From Azoarcus sp. (lineage in GTDB: Bacteria; Pseudomonadota; Gammaproteobacteria; Burkholderiales; Rhodocyclaceae), in contig JAITMK010000033.1 in assembly GCA_031277415.1 (NCBI GenBank), positions 1 to 42,120 on the forward strand: a DNA stretch of 42,120 nucleotides, in the 5' to 3' direction. Made by a program: the position numbers and the translations under genes. Below the pieces are notes generated by a model. That model saw nothing but the letters and a program-made list of their open reading frames with translations, did no database searches and was not told the DNA's origin. Shown in pieces: positions 9,592 to 19,985 of this stretch. Within the stretch, counting starts at the first letter, position 1; each line of letters begins with the position of its first letter.

Positions 9592-10718
9592 AGCACGATC
9601 GAGTCCCGCATCCGCCCAAAGAAACCGGCTCGCGGCACGTCCGCGAGGGCTACAACCGGAAAGCTACCGTAGAATTCGTCGTCGATGGTGAGCGTGAGCG
9701 TTCCGATTTCCTGCCCTTTCGTCAGCGGCGCGAATACCGGTTGACGGCTTTCCAGGATGGGTTCGATCTTGTTGTTCTTTCCTTTGGGTAGAGATATGAC
9801 GAGGTCCTGCGTGAAACCTGCGTTCACCAGTTTCTCCGCGCCTTTCCATATCCTGAACTGCGACAGGGGTTGATTGGCGGCATAAATTCGCATCAGGTCG
9901 TGGGACTTGAATCCGTAGTTGAGCAGTTTGAGCATTTCCTGTACGCGTGCATTGTCGGAAGAGGCTCCGAGGACAACCCCCACCAGCCGCTTCGGCTCGC
10001 GCAAGGCGCTGCCGACCAGGCAAAAACCGGCCTCTTTGGTTTGGCCGGTTTTCATGCCGTCGACCGTGGGGTCGATGAGCAGCAAACGGTTGCGGTTGGA
10101 TTGCGTGATGCGGTTGTAGGTGAAGGATTTGATCGAATAAAGACCGTAGTACTCCGGAAAATCCCGGATGATCGCACCGGCAAGAGTGGCCAGATCGCGC
10201 GCGGTGCTGTAGTGATCGGGATGAGACAGTCCGTTGGAATTCATGAAATGGGTGTTGTTCATACCCAATCGCTTGGCTTCCCGGTTCATCATCGTGACAA
10301 AGTCCGCTTCGCTGCCGCCGAGCAGTTCGGCGAGCGCAATGCAGGCATCGTTGCCCGATTGCACGATGACACCCCGGATCATGTCGCCTACCGAAACCGG
10401 CGTTCGGGGGTCGATAAATGTGCGCGAACCTTCTTGCCGCCAGGCCGCAGTGGAAATCCGCGTTTCTTGCTGCTCGGTAATCGTTCCTGCCTTGAGCGCC
10501 TTGAAGGTGAGGTAGGCCGTCATCAGCTTTGTGAGCGAAGCGGGTTCGGCCCGGCTGTCCGGATCATTGGCAGTCAGTACCTGGTTGGTCATGTGGTCGA
10601 TCAGTATCCAGGATTTGGCTGCCAGCACCGGCTCGGGGGCTGGTTGCGCGGACACGGTGCAGGGTGAGACCAGGAAGATGAGCAGCGAAAGTAAACGCAA
10701 AGGTGAAGAACAGGGCAT
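9573..10718 (-). CDS. D-alanyl-D-alanine carboxypeptidase (PBP5/6-type, DacA/DacC)
   Basis: Signal peptide; PASLTKLMT (SxxK), SGNDACIAL (SxN), VDGMKTGQTKEAG (KTG). Confidence 0.95.
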   Translation of the reverse strand: MPCSSPLRLLSLLIFLVSPCTVSAQPAPEPVLAAKSWILIDHMTNQVLTANDPDSRAEPASLTKLMTAYLTFKALKAGTITEQQETRISTAAWRQEGSRTFIDPRTPVSVGDMIRGVIVQSGNDACIALAELLGGSEADFVTMMNREAKRLGMNNTHFMNSNGLSHPDHYSTARDLATLAGAIIRDFPEYYGLYSIKSFTYNRITQSNRNRLLLIDPTVDGMKTGQTKEAGFCLVGSALREPKRLVGVVLGASSDNARVQEMLKLLNYGFKSHDLMRIYAANQPLSQFRIWKGAEKLVNAGFTQDLVISLPKGKNNKIEPILESRQPVFAPLTKGQEIGTLTLTIDDEFYGSFPVVALADVPRAGFFGRMRDSIVLWFKSL

Positions 10719-10822
10719 CGTTCAGTTCCGGAAGGCTTGTGGTGGCAAAACGAGATTATAGGCCGTGATACGGGCGGCGAGGAACCGGATGCTGTTGTCT
10801 TGCATGAATTGGCAAGCCGGAT

Positions 10823-11839
10823 TCAGTCGCGCCGGATGATGAACGGTTGAATTCCCATCTGCTCTTCAATCCGTTCCGCCGCTGCGCGCGCGTCGGCGGG
10901 TGAAGCGAAAGGTCCGGTGTAAATGCGGAAGTGACCATTTTCGGGCAGTGTTTCGGTATTTGCCGTCAATTCAGGAACCAGCGCCGAGACACGGGAGCGG
11001 AACGTTTCCGCGTTTATGTGCGAAGCAAATACGCCGAGTTGCAGGAACAAACGTGGATCGCCTGAAACAGCGTTGGCATTTGAATTTTGAACCGTTTCGC
11101 CGCTCGTCGCGGGAATTGCGTCCGGTATATGTTCCATACCGGGTGCGGGCTCTGTGTTTTCTGTTTTTTCCCCGGATGCTGCGATTGGCCCGGGAGAACT
11201 TGGTATGGGTTCCGTTTTCCGCGCCGACGCTTCGTGGCCGGGCACAATCTGTTCGACTTCGACCTGGGCACTGCCTTTCTTGACGTAGCCGAGTTTCGAG
11301 GCAGCGGCGTAGGAGAGGTCTATGATCCGCCCGTGCAGGAAGGGGCCGCGATCATTGATCCGCACTACGACCGAACGGCCATTTGCGAGCGAAGTGACCC
11401 GTGCGTAGCTTGGAATTGGCAGCGTCGGATGGGCAGCGGTCATTGCATACATGTTGTATCGCTCGCCGCTGGCCGTGGGGCGGCCATGAAAACGGCGGCC
11501 ATACCAGCTTGCCACGCCGCGCTGGTGAAAAGGTTCCACGCGGGTACGGGGAGTGTATGTTTTGCCCAGCGCGCGATAGGGCCGGTTGTTACGGGTGCGG
11601 AGAGGTTCTGCGCGCGGCGTGGCGTCAGGAGTTTTCGTCAGATCTTCGGACGAAGTGCCGGGGCCGTCGTCCTTGTAATATCCGCCGCCGCGTTTTTGTG
11701 TTTCTTGTGTTTTTTGCTTTTGGGTTTTTTTCGTCGACGGGGAAGGGGAAGGGGAAGGCGTCGTGACACAGGCCGTTGCCAAAATCGAAACCGCGACAAT
11801 CACACCCAGGGCACGCAGTATCCGGTTTCCGGCACACAT
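10823..11839 (-). CDS. rlpA: Septal ring lytic transglycosylase RlpA family protein with SPOR domain
   Basis: GVASWYGRRFHGRPTASGERYNMYAMTAAHPTLP...VVVRINDRGPF; C-terminal SPOR-like domain; lipoprotein-like signal. Confidence 0.92.
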   Translation of the reverse strand: MCAGNRILRALGVIVAVSILATACVTTPSPSPSPSTKKTQKQKTQETQKRGGGYYKDDGPGTSSEDLTKTPDATPRAEPLRTRNNRPYRALGKTYTPRTRVEPFHQRGVASWYGRRFHGRPTASGERYNMYAMTAAHPTLPIPSYARVTSLANGRSVVVRINDRGPFLHGRIIDLSYAAASKLGYVKKGSAQVEVEQIVPGHEASARKTEPIPSSPGPIAASGEKTENTEPAPGMEHIPDAIPATSGETVQNSNANAVSGDPRLFLQLGVFASHINAETFRSRVSALVPELTANTETLPENGHFRIYTGPFASPADARAAAERIEEQMGIQPFIIRRD

Positions 11840-11851
11840 CGCCGTGCCTCC

Positions 11852-12994
11852 CTAGCGTTCCTGCTTGTCGCGGCGGATTCCCATCAGAATACCGACCCCC
11901 AGACAGAGCGACACGACGGCAGTTCCGCCATAGCTGATGAACGGCAGGGGTACGCCCACGACCGGCAAAATGCCGCTGACCATGCCGATGTTCACGAACA
12001 GGTAGGTAAAAAATACCATTGTCATAGAAGCGGCCAACAATTTCCCCCCCAGAGTCGACGCACTGGCGGCAATCATGAAGCCGCGCGCCAATAGCGCCAT
12101 ATATAGGCCCAGCAGGGTCAAAACCCCGATGAGGCCAAATTCCTCGGAGAGTACGGCGAACACGAAGTCGGTATGCTGCTCCGGCAGAAAAGACAGGTGC
12201 GTCTGCGTTCCCTGCTTCCAGCCTTTGCCGGTGAAGCCGCCCGAGCCGATGGCAATGGTCGATTGGATGGTGTGAAACCCCTTGCCGCGTGGGTCGCGAT
12301 CCGGGTCGCGCAGCGTACAGATGCGTTCTTTCTGGTAGTCGTGCAGACCGGGCCATTTGACGTCTGGTTGACAGAGTTCTCCGCCGTAGAAACTGAAGGC
12401 GAGGATGGCAGTCAGAGCAGCCAGGGCAACCGGAATGATCAGTCTCCACCACAGACCGGCGAAGAAGATCACGAAAAACCCCGAGGAACACACCAGGATG
12501 GTCGTACCCAGGTCAGGTTGCTTGGCGATCAGGTATGCTGGTCCAACCAGCAGTAGTACGGCAAACTGGAATTCTTTCCAGGAGATGAAGTGTTCGCGTT
12601 TCTGGAAAAACCATGCCAGGGTCAATGGCATGACGATTTTCATGATTTCGGAGGGTTGCATGCGGGGGAACGGGCTGATTTCCAGCCAGCGTTTTGCGCC
12701 CTTCGAGATGGTTCCGAACATATCGACGGCGATCAGCAAGGCGACTCCAATGACATAAAAAATTGGCGCCAGGGACAGCAGGCGGCGAGTCGGAATGATG
12801 GCTACAATCCACATTCCGAGCAGCGACAGGCTGATGTACATGATCTGCGCATCAAACCGGTCGGGTGCAGCGCTTGCAATGAGTACAACGGAACAAAGCA
12901 GCAGGGCCGCGAGAATTGCCATCAGATGCGGATCGAGCGGGCGAACCAGTGCTGAAAACAGCCGCGTTATGTGGAAACGGCCACGGCGGTTCAC
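11852..12994 (-). CDS. rodA: Rod shape-determining protein RodA (SEDS glycosyltransferase), GTG start
   Basis: 380 aa, multi-TM; PSEIMKIVMPLTLAWFF, KQPDLGTTILV, FLPEQHTDFVFAVLSEEFGLIG, GVPLPFISYGGTA. Confidence 0.96.
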   Translation of the reverse strand: MNRRGRFHITRLFSALVRPLDPHLMAILAALLLCSVVLIASAAPDRFDAQIMYISLSLLGMWIVAIIPTRRLLSLAPIFYVIGVALLIAVDMFGTISKGAKRWLEISPFPRMQPSEIMKIVMPLTLAWFFQKREHFISWKEFQFAVLLLVGPAYLIAKQPDLGTTILVCSSGFFVIFFAGLWWRLIIPVALAALTAILAFSFYGGELCQPDVKWPGLHDYQKERICTLRDPDRDPRGKGFHTIQSTIAIGSGGFTGKGWKQGTQTHLSFLPEQHTDFVFAVLSEEFGLIGVLTLLGLYMALLARGFMIAASASTLGGKLLAASMTMVFFTYLFVNIGMVSGILPVVGVPLPFISYGGTAVVSLCLGVGILMGIRRDKQER

Positions 12995-15900
12995 TAGATT
13001 CCCTCCTCAAAACCGGGATAGACCATATTGCTTGGAGGGTCGTCGCCCTCTTCATCTTCGGCGCCGGTATCTTTGGGCGCGGGTTCGTCGGTGCGCTTCT
13101 TGAGAAGGTAGGCGTCAAACACCTGGCGCGCGATTGGCGCTGCGGAGACCGAACCGAAGCCGCCGTTTTCCACCATGACCGCGAGCGCGATTTTGGGCTG
13201 CTCGGACGGTGCATAGGCGATGTACCAGGAGTGGTCGCGCAGGCGCTCATTGTTCTTGTCGTATTGCTGGCCTCGGACGACCTGCGCGGAGCCGGTTTTG
13301 CCGCCGGAACGGTATGGCGCCTTGGCAAAGGTCCGCGCGGCGGTTCCGGAGCGTGTGACATCATCCATCGCCCGCCGTACTGCGGCCATGTATTCCGGAT
13401 TGACGGAAACTTCATTGATCAGTTCGGGCGGAGGTTCATGTCGTTGCCCCTGGCTGTCAATCACGGCCCGAAGCACGCGAGGACGCATCCGCTTGCCATC
13501 GTTGGCAATCGTTGCTGTCGCCAGGGCCATCTGGAGGGGGGTATAGGCGTTGTAGCCCTGGCCGACGCCTACCGAAATCGTCTCGCCTGCGTACCATTTC
13601 TGGGCTGCCGCTCCCTGCTTGGCAAAATACCTGCGCTTCCAGGCCGTCGAAGGCAGTACTCCCTCTTTTTCATCGGGAATGTCGATGCCGGTGCGCGAAC
13701 CAAGCCCAAATTGGCTGACGAAGCTGGCGATGGCATCGATACCCAGATCGTTGGCCAGCATGTAGTAATAGGTACTGCACGAGACGACGATAGATTTATG
13801 TACATCAACCAGGCCGTGGCCGCCTTTTTTGATGTCTTTGAAATAGTGACCACCGAAAGGAAAACCGCCCAGATCGTTTATTTTTTGCGTGAGCGTGCGT
13901 TTGCCCCCATTCAGGCCGGCCAGCGCCATGAAGGGTTTGAAGGTCGAGCCCGGCGGATAGACGCTGGCAACCGCGCGATTGAGCAGGGGTTTGTTCTGCT
14001 TGAGTGAGGGAATGTCGCGTTCATTTAGCATATTCCAGTCTTGGGCGGAAATGCCGGCAACGAACAGATTGGGATCGAAGGTAGGCATCGACACCAGCGC
14101 AAGCACTTCGCCGTTCGTCGGGTCGATGGCGACCAGGGCGCCACGCCGCTCGCCAAAAGCAGTTTCGGCGACTTTCTGCAATTCGATGTCGATAGACAGT
14201 TCGATGTCATTTCCCGGTGTTGCCGGTTCAGTCATCAGACTCCGCACCACCTTGCCACTAGCAGTGTTTTCGACGTGATCACGCCCTGTAATCCCGTGAA
14301 GGTCAGCCTCGTAGGTGGATTCCACGCCGCTCTTGCCGATATATATGCTGCCGTGGTAGTTGTGAGATTCGCCGCGCTCCTCGATTTTCTTGACATCGTC
14401 GGCGTTGATGCGGTAGATGTAGCCAATGAGATGAGCACCTAAAGCGCCGTTCGGATAATCACGGAGCCTTCCTTCCTTTACGTCGACACCGACGAAACGG
14501 AAACGCTGCTCCATGAAACGCGCGACTTCTTCGTCACTGAGCCGGGTGCGGATCGGCGCACTGTCCAGGCGCTTGTTGTCCCGGAGGAAATCGTGAAAAC
14601 GTTGCCGGTCCTTTGGTCCGATAGCGATAAACTCGGAAAGATCGTTTATCGTTTTCTCCATGCTGTCGGGGTTCGAACGCGTGATTTCCAGGCTGTAGGC
14701 GACAGCATCCCGTGCCAGCACGACGCCGTTGCGGTCGACGATGTTTCCGCGCTGGGGTACGATCGGTAGCATGGAAATGTGGTTGCCTTCCACAAACATG
14801 ATCTGCGCATCAAGCCGGTCGGATGCAGTGCCTGCAATGAGTACAACGGAACAAAGCAGCAGGGCCGCGAGAATCGCCATCAGAGGCGGATCGAGCGGGC
14901 GAACCAGTGCCGAAAACAGCCGCGTTATGTGGAAACGGCCACGGCGGTTCACTAGATTCCCTCCTCAAAATCGGGATAGACCATATTGCTTGGAGGGTCG
15001 TCGCCCTCTTCATCTTCGGCGCCGGTATCTTCGGGCGCGGGTTCGTCGGTGCGCTTCTCGAGAAGGTAGGCGTCAAACACCTGGCGCGCGATTGGCGCTG
15101 CGGAGACCGAACCGAAGCCGCCGTTTTCCACCATGACCGCGAGCGCGATTTTTGGCTGCTCGGACGGCGCATAGGCGATGTACCAGGAGTGGTCGCGCAG
15201 GCGCTCGTTGTTCTTGTCGTATTGCTGACCTTTGACGACCTGCGCGGTGCCGGTTTTGCCGCCGGAACGGTATGGCGCGTTGGCAAAGGTCCGCGCGGCG
15301 GTTCCGAAACGCGTGACATCATCCATCGCTCGCCGTACTGCGGCCATGTATTCCGGATTGCCGGAAACTTCGTTGATCAGTTCGGGCGGAGGTTCTTGTC
15401 GTTGCCCCTGGCTGTCGATCACGGCCCGAAGCACGCGGGGGCGCATCCGTTTGCCATCGTTGGCAATCGTTGCTGTCGCCAGGGCCATCTGGAGGGGGGT
15501 ATAGGCGTTGTAGCCCTGGCCGACGCCTACCGAAATCGTCTCGCCTGCGTACCATTTCTGGGCTGCCGGTCCACCCTTGGCAAAATACCTGCGCTTCCAG
15601 GCCGCCGAAGGCAGTACTCCCTCTTTTTCATCGGGAATGTCGATGCCGGTGAGCGAACCAAGCCCGAATTGGCTGATGAATCTGGCGATGCCATCGATAC
15701 CCAGATCGTTGGCCAGCATGTAGTAATAGGTATTGCACGAGACGACGATGGATCGGTACATATCGACCGGACCGTGGCCGCCTTTTTTGATGTCTTTGAA
15801 ATAGTGACCACCGAAAGGAAAGCCGCCCGGATCGTTTATTTTTTGCGTGAGCGTGCGTTTGCCCCCATTCAGGCCGGCCAGCGCCATGAAGGGTTTGAAG

Positions 15901-16753
15901 GTCGAGCCCGGCGGATAGGAACTGGCAACCGCGCGATTGAGCAGGGGTTTGTTCTGCTTGTTCGCGGGAACGCCATTTTCGTTCAGCATATTCCAGTCTT
16001 GGCCGGAAATGCCGCCAACGAACAGATTGAGATCGAAGGTAGGCATCGACACCAGCGCAAGCACTTCGCCGTTCGTCGGGTCGATGGCGACCAGGGCGCC
16101 ACGCCGCTCGCCGAAGGCGGTTTCGGCGACTTTCTGCAATTCGAAGTCGATAGACAGTTCGATGTCATTCCCCTGTGTTGCCGGATCAGTCTTCAGACTC
16201 CGCACCACCTTGCCACCAGCAGTGTTCTCGACGTGTTCTCTCCCTGTAATCCCGTGAAGGTCAGCCTCGTAGGTGGATTCCACGCCGCTTTTGCCGATAT
16301 ATATGCTGCCGTGGTAGTTGTGAGATTCGCCGCGCTCCTCGACTTTCTTGACATCGTCGGCGTTGATGCGGTTGATGTAGCCAATGAGATGAGAACCTAA
16401 AGCGCCGTTCGGATAATTACGGAACCATCCTTCCTTTACGTCGACACCGACGAAACGGTAACGTTGCCCCATGAAGCGCGCGACTTCCTCGTCACTGAGC
16501 CGGGTGCGGATCGGCGCACTGTCCAGGCGCTTGTTGTCCCGGAGGAAATTGTAAAAACGTTGCCGGTCCTTTGGTCCGATAGCGATAAACTCGGAAAGAT
16601 CGTTTATCGTTTTTTCCATGCTGTCGGGGTCCGAACGCGTGATTTCCAGGTTGTAGGCAAAAAAATCCCGCGCCAGCACAACGCCGTTGCGGTCGACGAT
16701 GTTTCCGCGCTGAGGCACGATCGGTAGCATGGAAATGCGGTTGTCTTCCGCAA
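12838..16753. repeat. Tandem duplication, period 1958 bp (mrdA body + rodA 5' end)
   Basis: Same sequence at offset 1958: ggttcactagattccctcctcaaaa at ~12983 and ~14941; chimera/RodA homology begins at 12838/14796; mrdA/mrdA homology ends near 14795/16753. Confidence 0.92.
12994..14952 (-). CDS. Chimeric PBP2: RodA N-terminus/TM1 fused in frame to the PBP2 (MrdA) catalytic body
   Basis: First ~52 aa (MNRRGRFHITRLFSALVRPLDPPLMAILAALLLCSVVLIAGTASDRLDAQIM) nearly identical to RodA 1-52 (11852..12994); the rest (ISMLPIVPQRGNIVDRNGVV... to C-terminus) homologous to the intact PBP2 at 14952..16901. STFK and KTG retained; SxN reads SCS. Confidence 0.93.
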   Translation of the reverse strand: MNRRGRFHITRLFSALVRPLDPPLMAILAALLLCSVVLIAGTASDRLDAQIMFVEGNHISMLPIVPQRGNIVDRNGVVLARDAVAYSLEITRSNPDSMEKTINDLSEFIAIGPKDRQRFHDFLRDNKRLDSAPIRTRLSDEEVARFMEQRFRFVGVDVKEGRLRDYPNGALGAHLIGYIYRINADDVKKIEERGESHNYHGSIYIGKSGVESTYEADLHGITGRDHVENTASGKVVRSLMTEPATPGNDIELSIDIELQKVAETAFGERRGALVAIDPTNGEVLALVSMPTFDPNLFVAGISAQDWNMLNERDIPSLKQNKPLLNRAVASVYPPGSTFKPFMALAGLNGGKRTLTQKINDLGGFPFGGHYFKDIKKGGHGLVDVHKSIVVSCSTYYYMLANDLGIDAIASFVSQFGLGSRTGIDIPDEKEGVLPSTAWKRRYFAKQGAAAQKWYAGETISVGVGQGYNAYTPLQMALATATIANDGKRMRPRVLRAVIDSQGQRHEPPPELINEVSVNPEYMAAVRRAMDDVTRSGTAARTFAKAPYRSGGKTGSAQVVRGQQYDKNNERLRDHSWYIAYAPSEQPKIALAVMVENGGFGSVSAAPIARQVFDAYLLKKRTDEPAPKDTGAEDEEGDDPPSNMVYPGFEEGI

Positions 16754-16901
16754 GTTTGTGGTAACGGGCGTAGCTTTTTACCTGCAGGGAATAAAGCCGT
16801 AGCGCCAGCAGGATACAGCCGAAGAGCACGAACAGGGCGGCCACGAGCAAACGCACGTAAAAACGTCCTACATTTTCGTCAGGCTCGTTGAAGGTTTTCA
16901 T
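14952..16901 (-). CDS. mrdA: Penicillin-binding protein 2, intact copy
   Basis: 649 aa; N-terminal anchor FYVRLLVAALFVLFGCILLALRLYSLQV; STFK, SCNT (SxN), KTGTAQ motifs. Confidence 0.96.
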   Translation of the reverse strand: MKTFNEPDENVGRFYVRLLVAALFVLFGCILLALRLYSLQVKSYARYHKLAEDNRISMLPIVPQRGNIVDRNGVVLARDFFAYNLEITRSDPDSMEKTINDLSEFIAIGPKDRQRFYNFLRDNKRLDSAPIRTRLSDEEVARFMGQRYRFVGVDVKEGWFRNYPNGALGSHLIGYINRINADDVKKVEERGESHNYHGSIYIGKSGVESTYEADLHGITGREHVENTAGGKVVRSLKTDPATQGNDIELSIDFELQKVAETAFGERRGALVAIDPTNGEVLALVSMPTFDLNLFVGGISGQDWNMLNENGVPANKQNKPLLNRAVASSYPPGSTFKPFMALAGLNGGKRTLTQKINDPGGFPFGGHYFKDIKKGGHGPVDMYRSIVVSCNTYYYMLANDLGIDGIARFISQFGLGSLTGIDIPDEKEGVLPSAAWKRRYFAKGGPAAQKWYAGETISVGVGQGYNAYTPLQMALATATIANDGKRMRPRVLRAVIDSQGQRQEPPPELINEVSGNPEYMAAVRRAMDDVTRFGTAARTFANAPYRSGGKTGTAQVVKGQQYDKNNERLRDHSWYIAYAPSEQPKIALAVMVENGGFGSVSAAPIARQVFDAYLLEKRTDEPAPEDTGAEDEEGDDPPSNMVYPDFEEGI

Positions 16902-16915
16902 CCTGGTTCTAATGC

Positions 16916-17437
16916 TCAGATTGGCCGGTTTTCATCCCTGTCGATTGGCTGGAACTGTGGCAACAGCAACAGATACGTGAGCGGCAGCCACAACACTGCG
17001 CTGACGAAGCTGGGGAGGAAAAAAACCCATTCCGGAAACCCATTTCCGCCAAATGCCCGCACACAGGCCATCACCAGTTGGGCCAGCAGAAGCATGGGCA
17101 GTACATGCAATGCCTGTAACAGCGACGGGAACCACATGATTCGCCGCGCCAGACCGTTGGCAATGAAGGCCAGGATGACATAGGCCAGGGCATGTTCGCC
17201 CATTGCCGTGCCCCTGCCGATATCGATCATTACGCCCAGGAAGAAACCCATACCCATTCCGATGTATACGGGTTCGCGGATACACCAGAAAACCAGCACC
17301 AGCGCGGCCCAGTTCGGGATGCCGGGATGGGATCCAAAAGGAACGTAGTCCAGCAGGAGCGCCAGGAAAAGGCTTGCGTAGACAAACCACGGTTTGGCCG
17401 GGCGCAGAAGGCGGTTGGATCGGTTGGTCAGTTGCAT
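16916..17437 (-). CDS. mreD: Rod shape-determining protein MreD (start proposed at MQLTNRS)
   Basis: Multi-TM, FFLGVMIDIGRGTAMGEHALAYVILAF; follows mreC. Confidence 0.92.
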   Translation of the reverse strand: MQLTNRSNRLLRPAKPWFVYASLFLALLLDYVPFGSHPGIPNWAALVLVFWCIREPVYIGMGMGFFLGVMIDIGRGTAMGEHALAYVILAFIANGLARRIMWFPSLLQALHVLPMLLLAQLVMACVRAFGGNGFPEWVFFLPSFVSAVLWLPLTYLLLLPQFQPIDRDENRPI

Positions 17438-17439
17438 GA

Positions 17440-18429
17440 CTAGTTCCTGCCTCTGGTCGAGCGCGTGGTCTTTGGTAAAGGCGCAGGCGGCGGATCGCCG
17501 GTTTCCGGCTTGGGTGGGGGGGGAGGCAATTCTGTACGGCCCAATATCAGCACCCTCAGACTCTTTCCGACTCCTCCCAGCGGGCGGCAAATGACACGGG
17601 CGAAAGGACCGGCGCCATGATCGACGCTTTCGACTTCGGCGACAGGCAGGCCGGGCAGGAATATGCCATCAAGCCCCGAAGTTACCAGACGGTCCTTGGG
17701 TTGAATATCCGCGTTGGCGAGCGCGAAACGCAATTCGAGCGATCCGGGTCCGAGGTCCGACTGGATGGCCTGCTGCCAGTGTTTGGAGACATCGCTCAAT
17801 GTACGCAACCCCTGGCCGGTTCCAAACATCACCCCGCGCAGGCCGTTACGCACGATTCGCACCGGAACCGCCTGATTACGATCCGTGATGAGGGTGACTT
17901 CGGACTGATTCGGATAAACCCTCGTCACCTGGCCGAGCATGCCGTCGGCATCGACTACGGCGAGACCGTGGGTGATGCCCGCTTGCTTGCCCTTGTCGAG
18001 AATGACCTTGCGGGAGGATGAATCGGGCACGCTGTAAAGCACTTCTGCCGTGATGCTTTTGACCGGCAATTTCTTGCGCATTCCAAGGAGTTCACGCAAC
18101 TTGGCGTTTTCCTGTTCCAGTTCATCGAAGCGTAACAGCCGTTCAGCGCCATCGAGTTGGTGTTGGCGCAACTTGGCGTTTTCATCCTGCAGAGCGGCCA
18201 GATTGGAGAAATGCCCCGTGGCATTGCCCAGTAGTTTGAGCGGCTCGGACGCAACCTTGCTCATGGGTGAAATGACCATATGCAGGTATCCGCGCAAGGA
18301 CTTCATGTAGTCGAAACGCAGGTCTGCCACCAGCATTACCATGCAGATTGTGGCGTAGATAAGTAAACGGATCTTTACTGACACACCGCGTCTGAAAACG
18401 GGGTATGTCTGAAAATCAGAAGCAGGCAT
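17440..18429 (-). CDS. mreC: Rod shape-determining protein MreC
   Basis: AEVLYSVPDSSSRKVILDKGKQAGITHGLAVVDADGMLGQVTRVYPNQSEVTLITDRNQAVPV. Confidence 0.95.
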   Translation of the reverse strand: MPASDFQTYPVFRRGVSVKIRLLIYATICMVMLVADLRFDYMKSLRGYLHMVISPMSKVASEPLKLLGNATGHFSNLAALQDENAKLRQHQLDGAERLLRFDELEQENAKLRELLGMRKKLPVKSITAEVLYSVPDSSSRKVILDKGKQAGITHGLAVVDADGMLGQVTRVYPNQSEVTLITDRNQAVPVRIVRNGLRGVMFGTGQGLRTLSDVSKHWQQAIQSDLGPGSLELRFALANADIQPKDRLVTSGLDGIFLPGLPVAEVESVDHGAGPFARVICRPLGGVGKSLRVLILGRTELPPPPPKPETGDPPPAPLPKTTRSTRGRN

Positions 18430-18493
18430 CCAATAATTTCCAGGCGATAGCAGTTATTCAGGGACGGTATATTCAGCTATCGGCATTTATATT

Positions 18494-19624
<1,131 letters not shown>

Positions 19625-19650
19625 TCATAAATTCAGCAGGTATTTTTCAC

Positions 19651-19935
19651 ATGTCTCTCTCCAATGAACAAGTTGTGCATCTGGCTCGTCTTGCTCGCCT
19701 GTCAATACCCGAAGACGTGAATGTTACACGTAAACAGCTTGATAGCATATTTGTATTGGTATCGCAGATGCAAACAGTCGACACTACGGATGTCGAGCCG
19801 ATGAGCCACCCGCAGGAACTGGCTGCCCGCATGCGCGAGGATGTCGTCACCGAAACTCCCTGCCTCGCAGCTTTCCAGGCCATTGCTCCGCAGGCCGAGG
19901 CTGGACTCTACCTTGTTCCCAAGGTCATTGAATAG
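19651..19935 (+). CDS. gatC: Asp/Glu-tRNA(Asn/Gln) amidotransferase subunit C
   Basis: 94 aa, VVHLARLARLSI...VDTTDVEPMSHP...MREDVVTE. Confidence 0.96.
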   Translation: MSLSNEQVVHLARLARLSIPEDVNVTRKQLDSIFVLVSQMQTVDTTDVEPMSHPQELAARMREDVVTETPCLAAFQAIAPQAEAGLYLVPKVIE

Positions 19936-19985
19936 TTAAATAAAGCACTGTTATTGGTTTTTGCCCCATTTCCCACTATCGCATC

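Noticed and set aside
10087-10667. Plus-strand 265-aa ORF opposite the D-Ala-D-Ala carboxypeptidase
   Set aside because: Antisense to a gene with all catalytic motifs; no independent evidence.
14907-16400. 497-aa plus-strand ORF (and its paralogue 12916..14007) opposite the PBP2 copies
   Set aside because: Antisense shadow ORFs. They appear duplicated only because mrdA is duplicated.
12994-16901. Assembly collapse/expansion artefact as explanation for the duplicated mrdA
   Set aside because: The copies differ by dozens of amino acids and the chimeric junction is unique; an artefact would give near-identical copies. Long reads are still advised.
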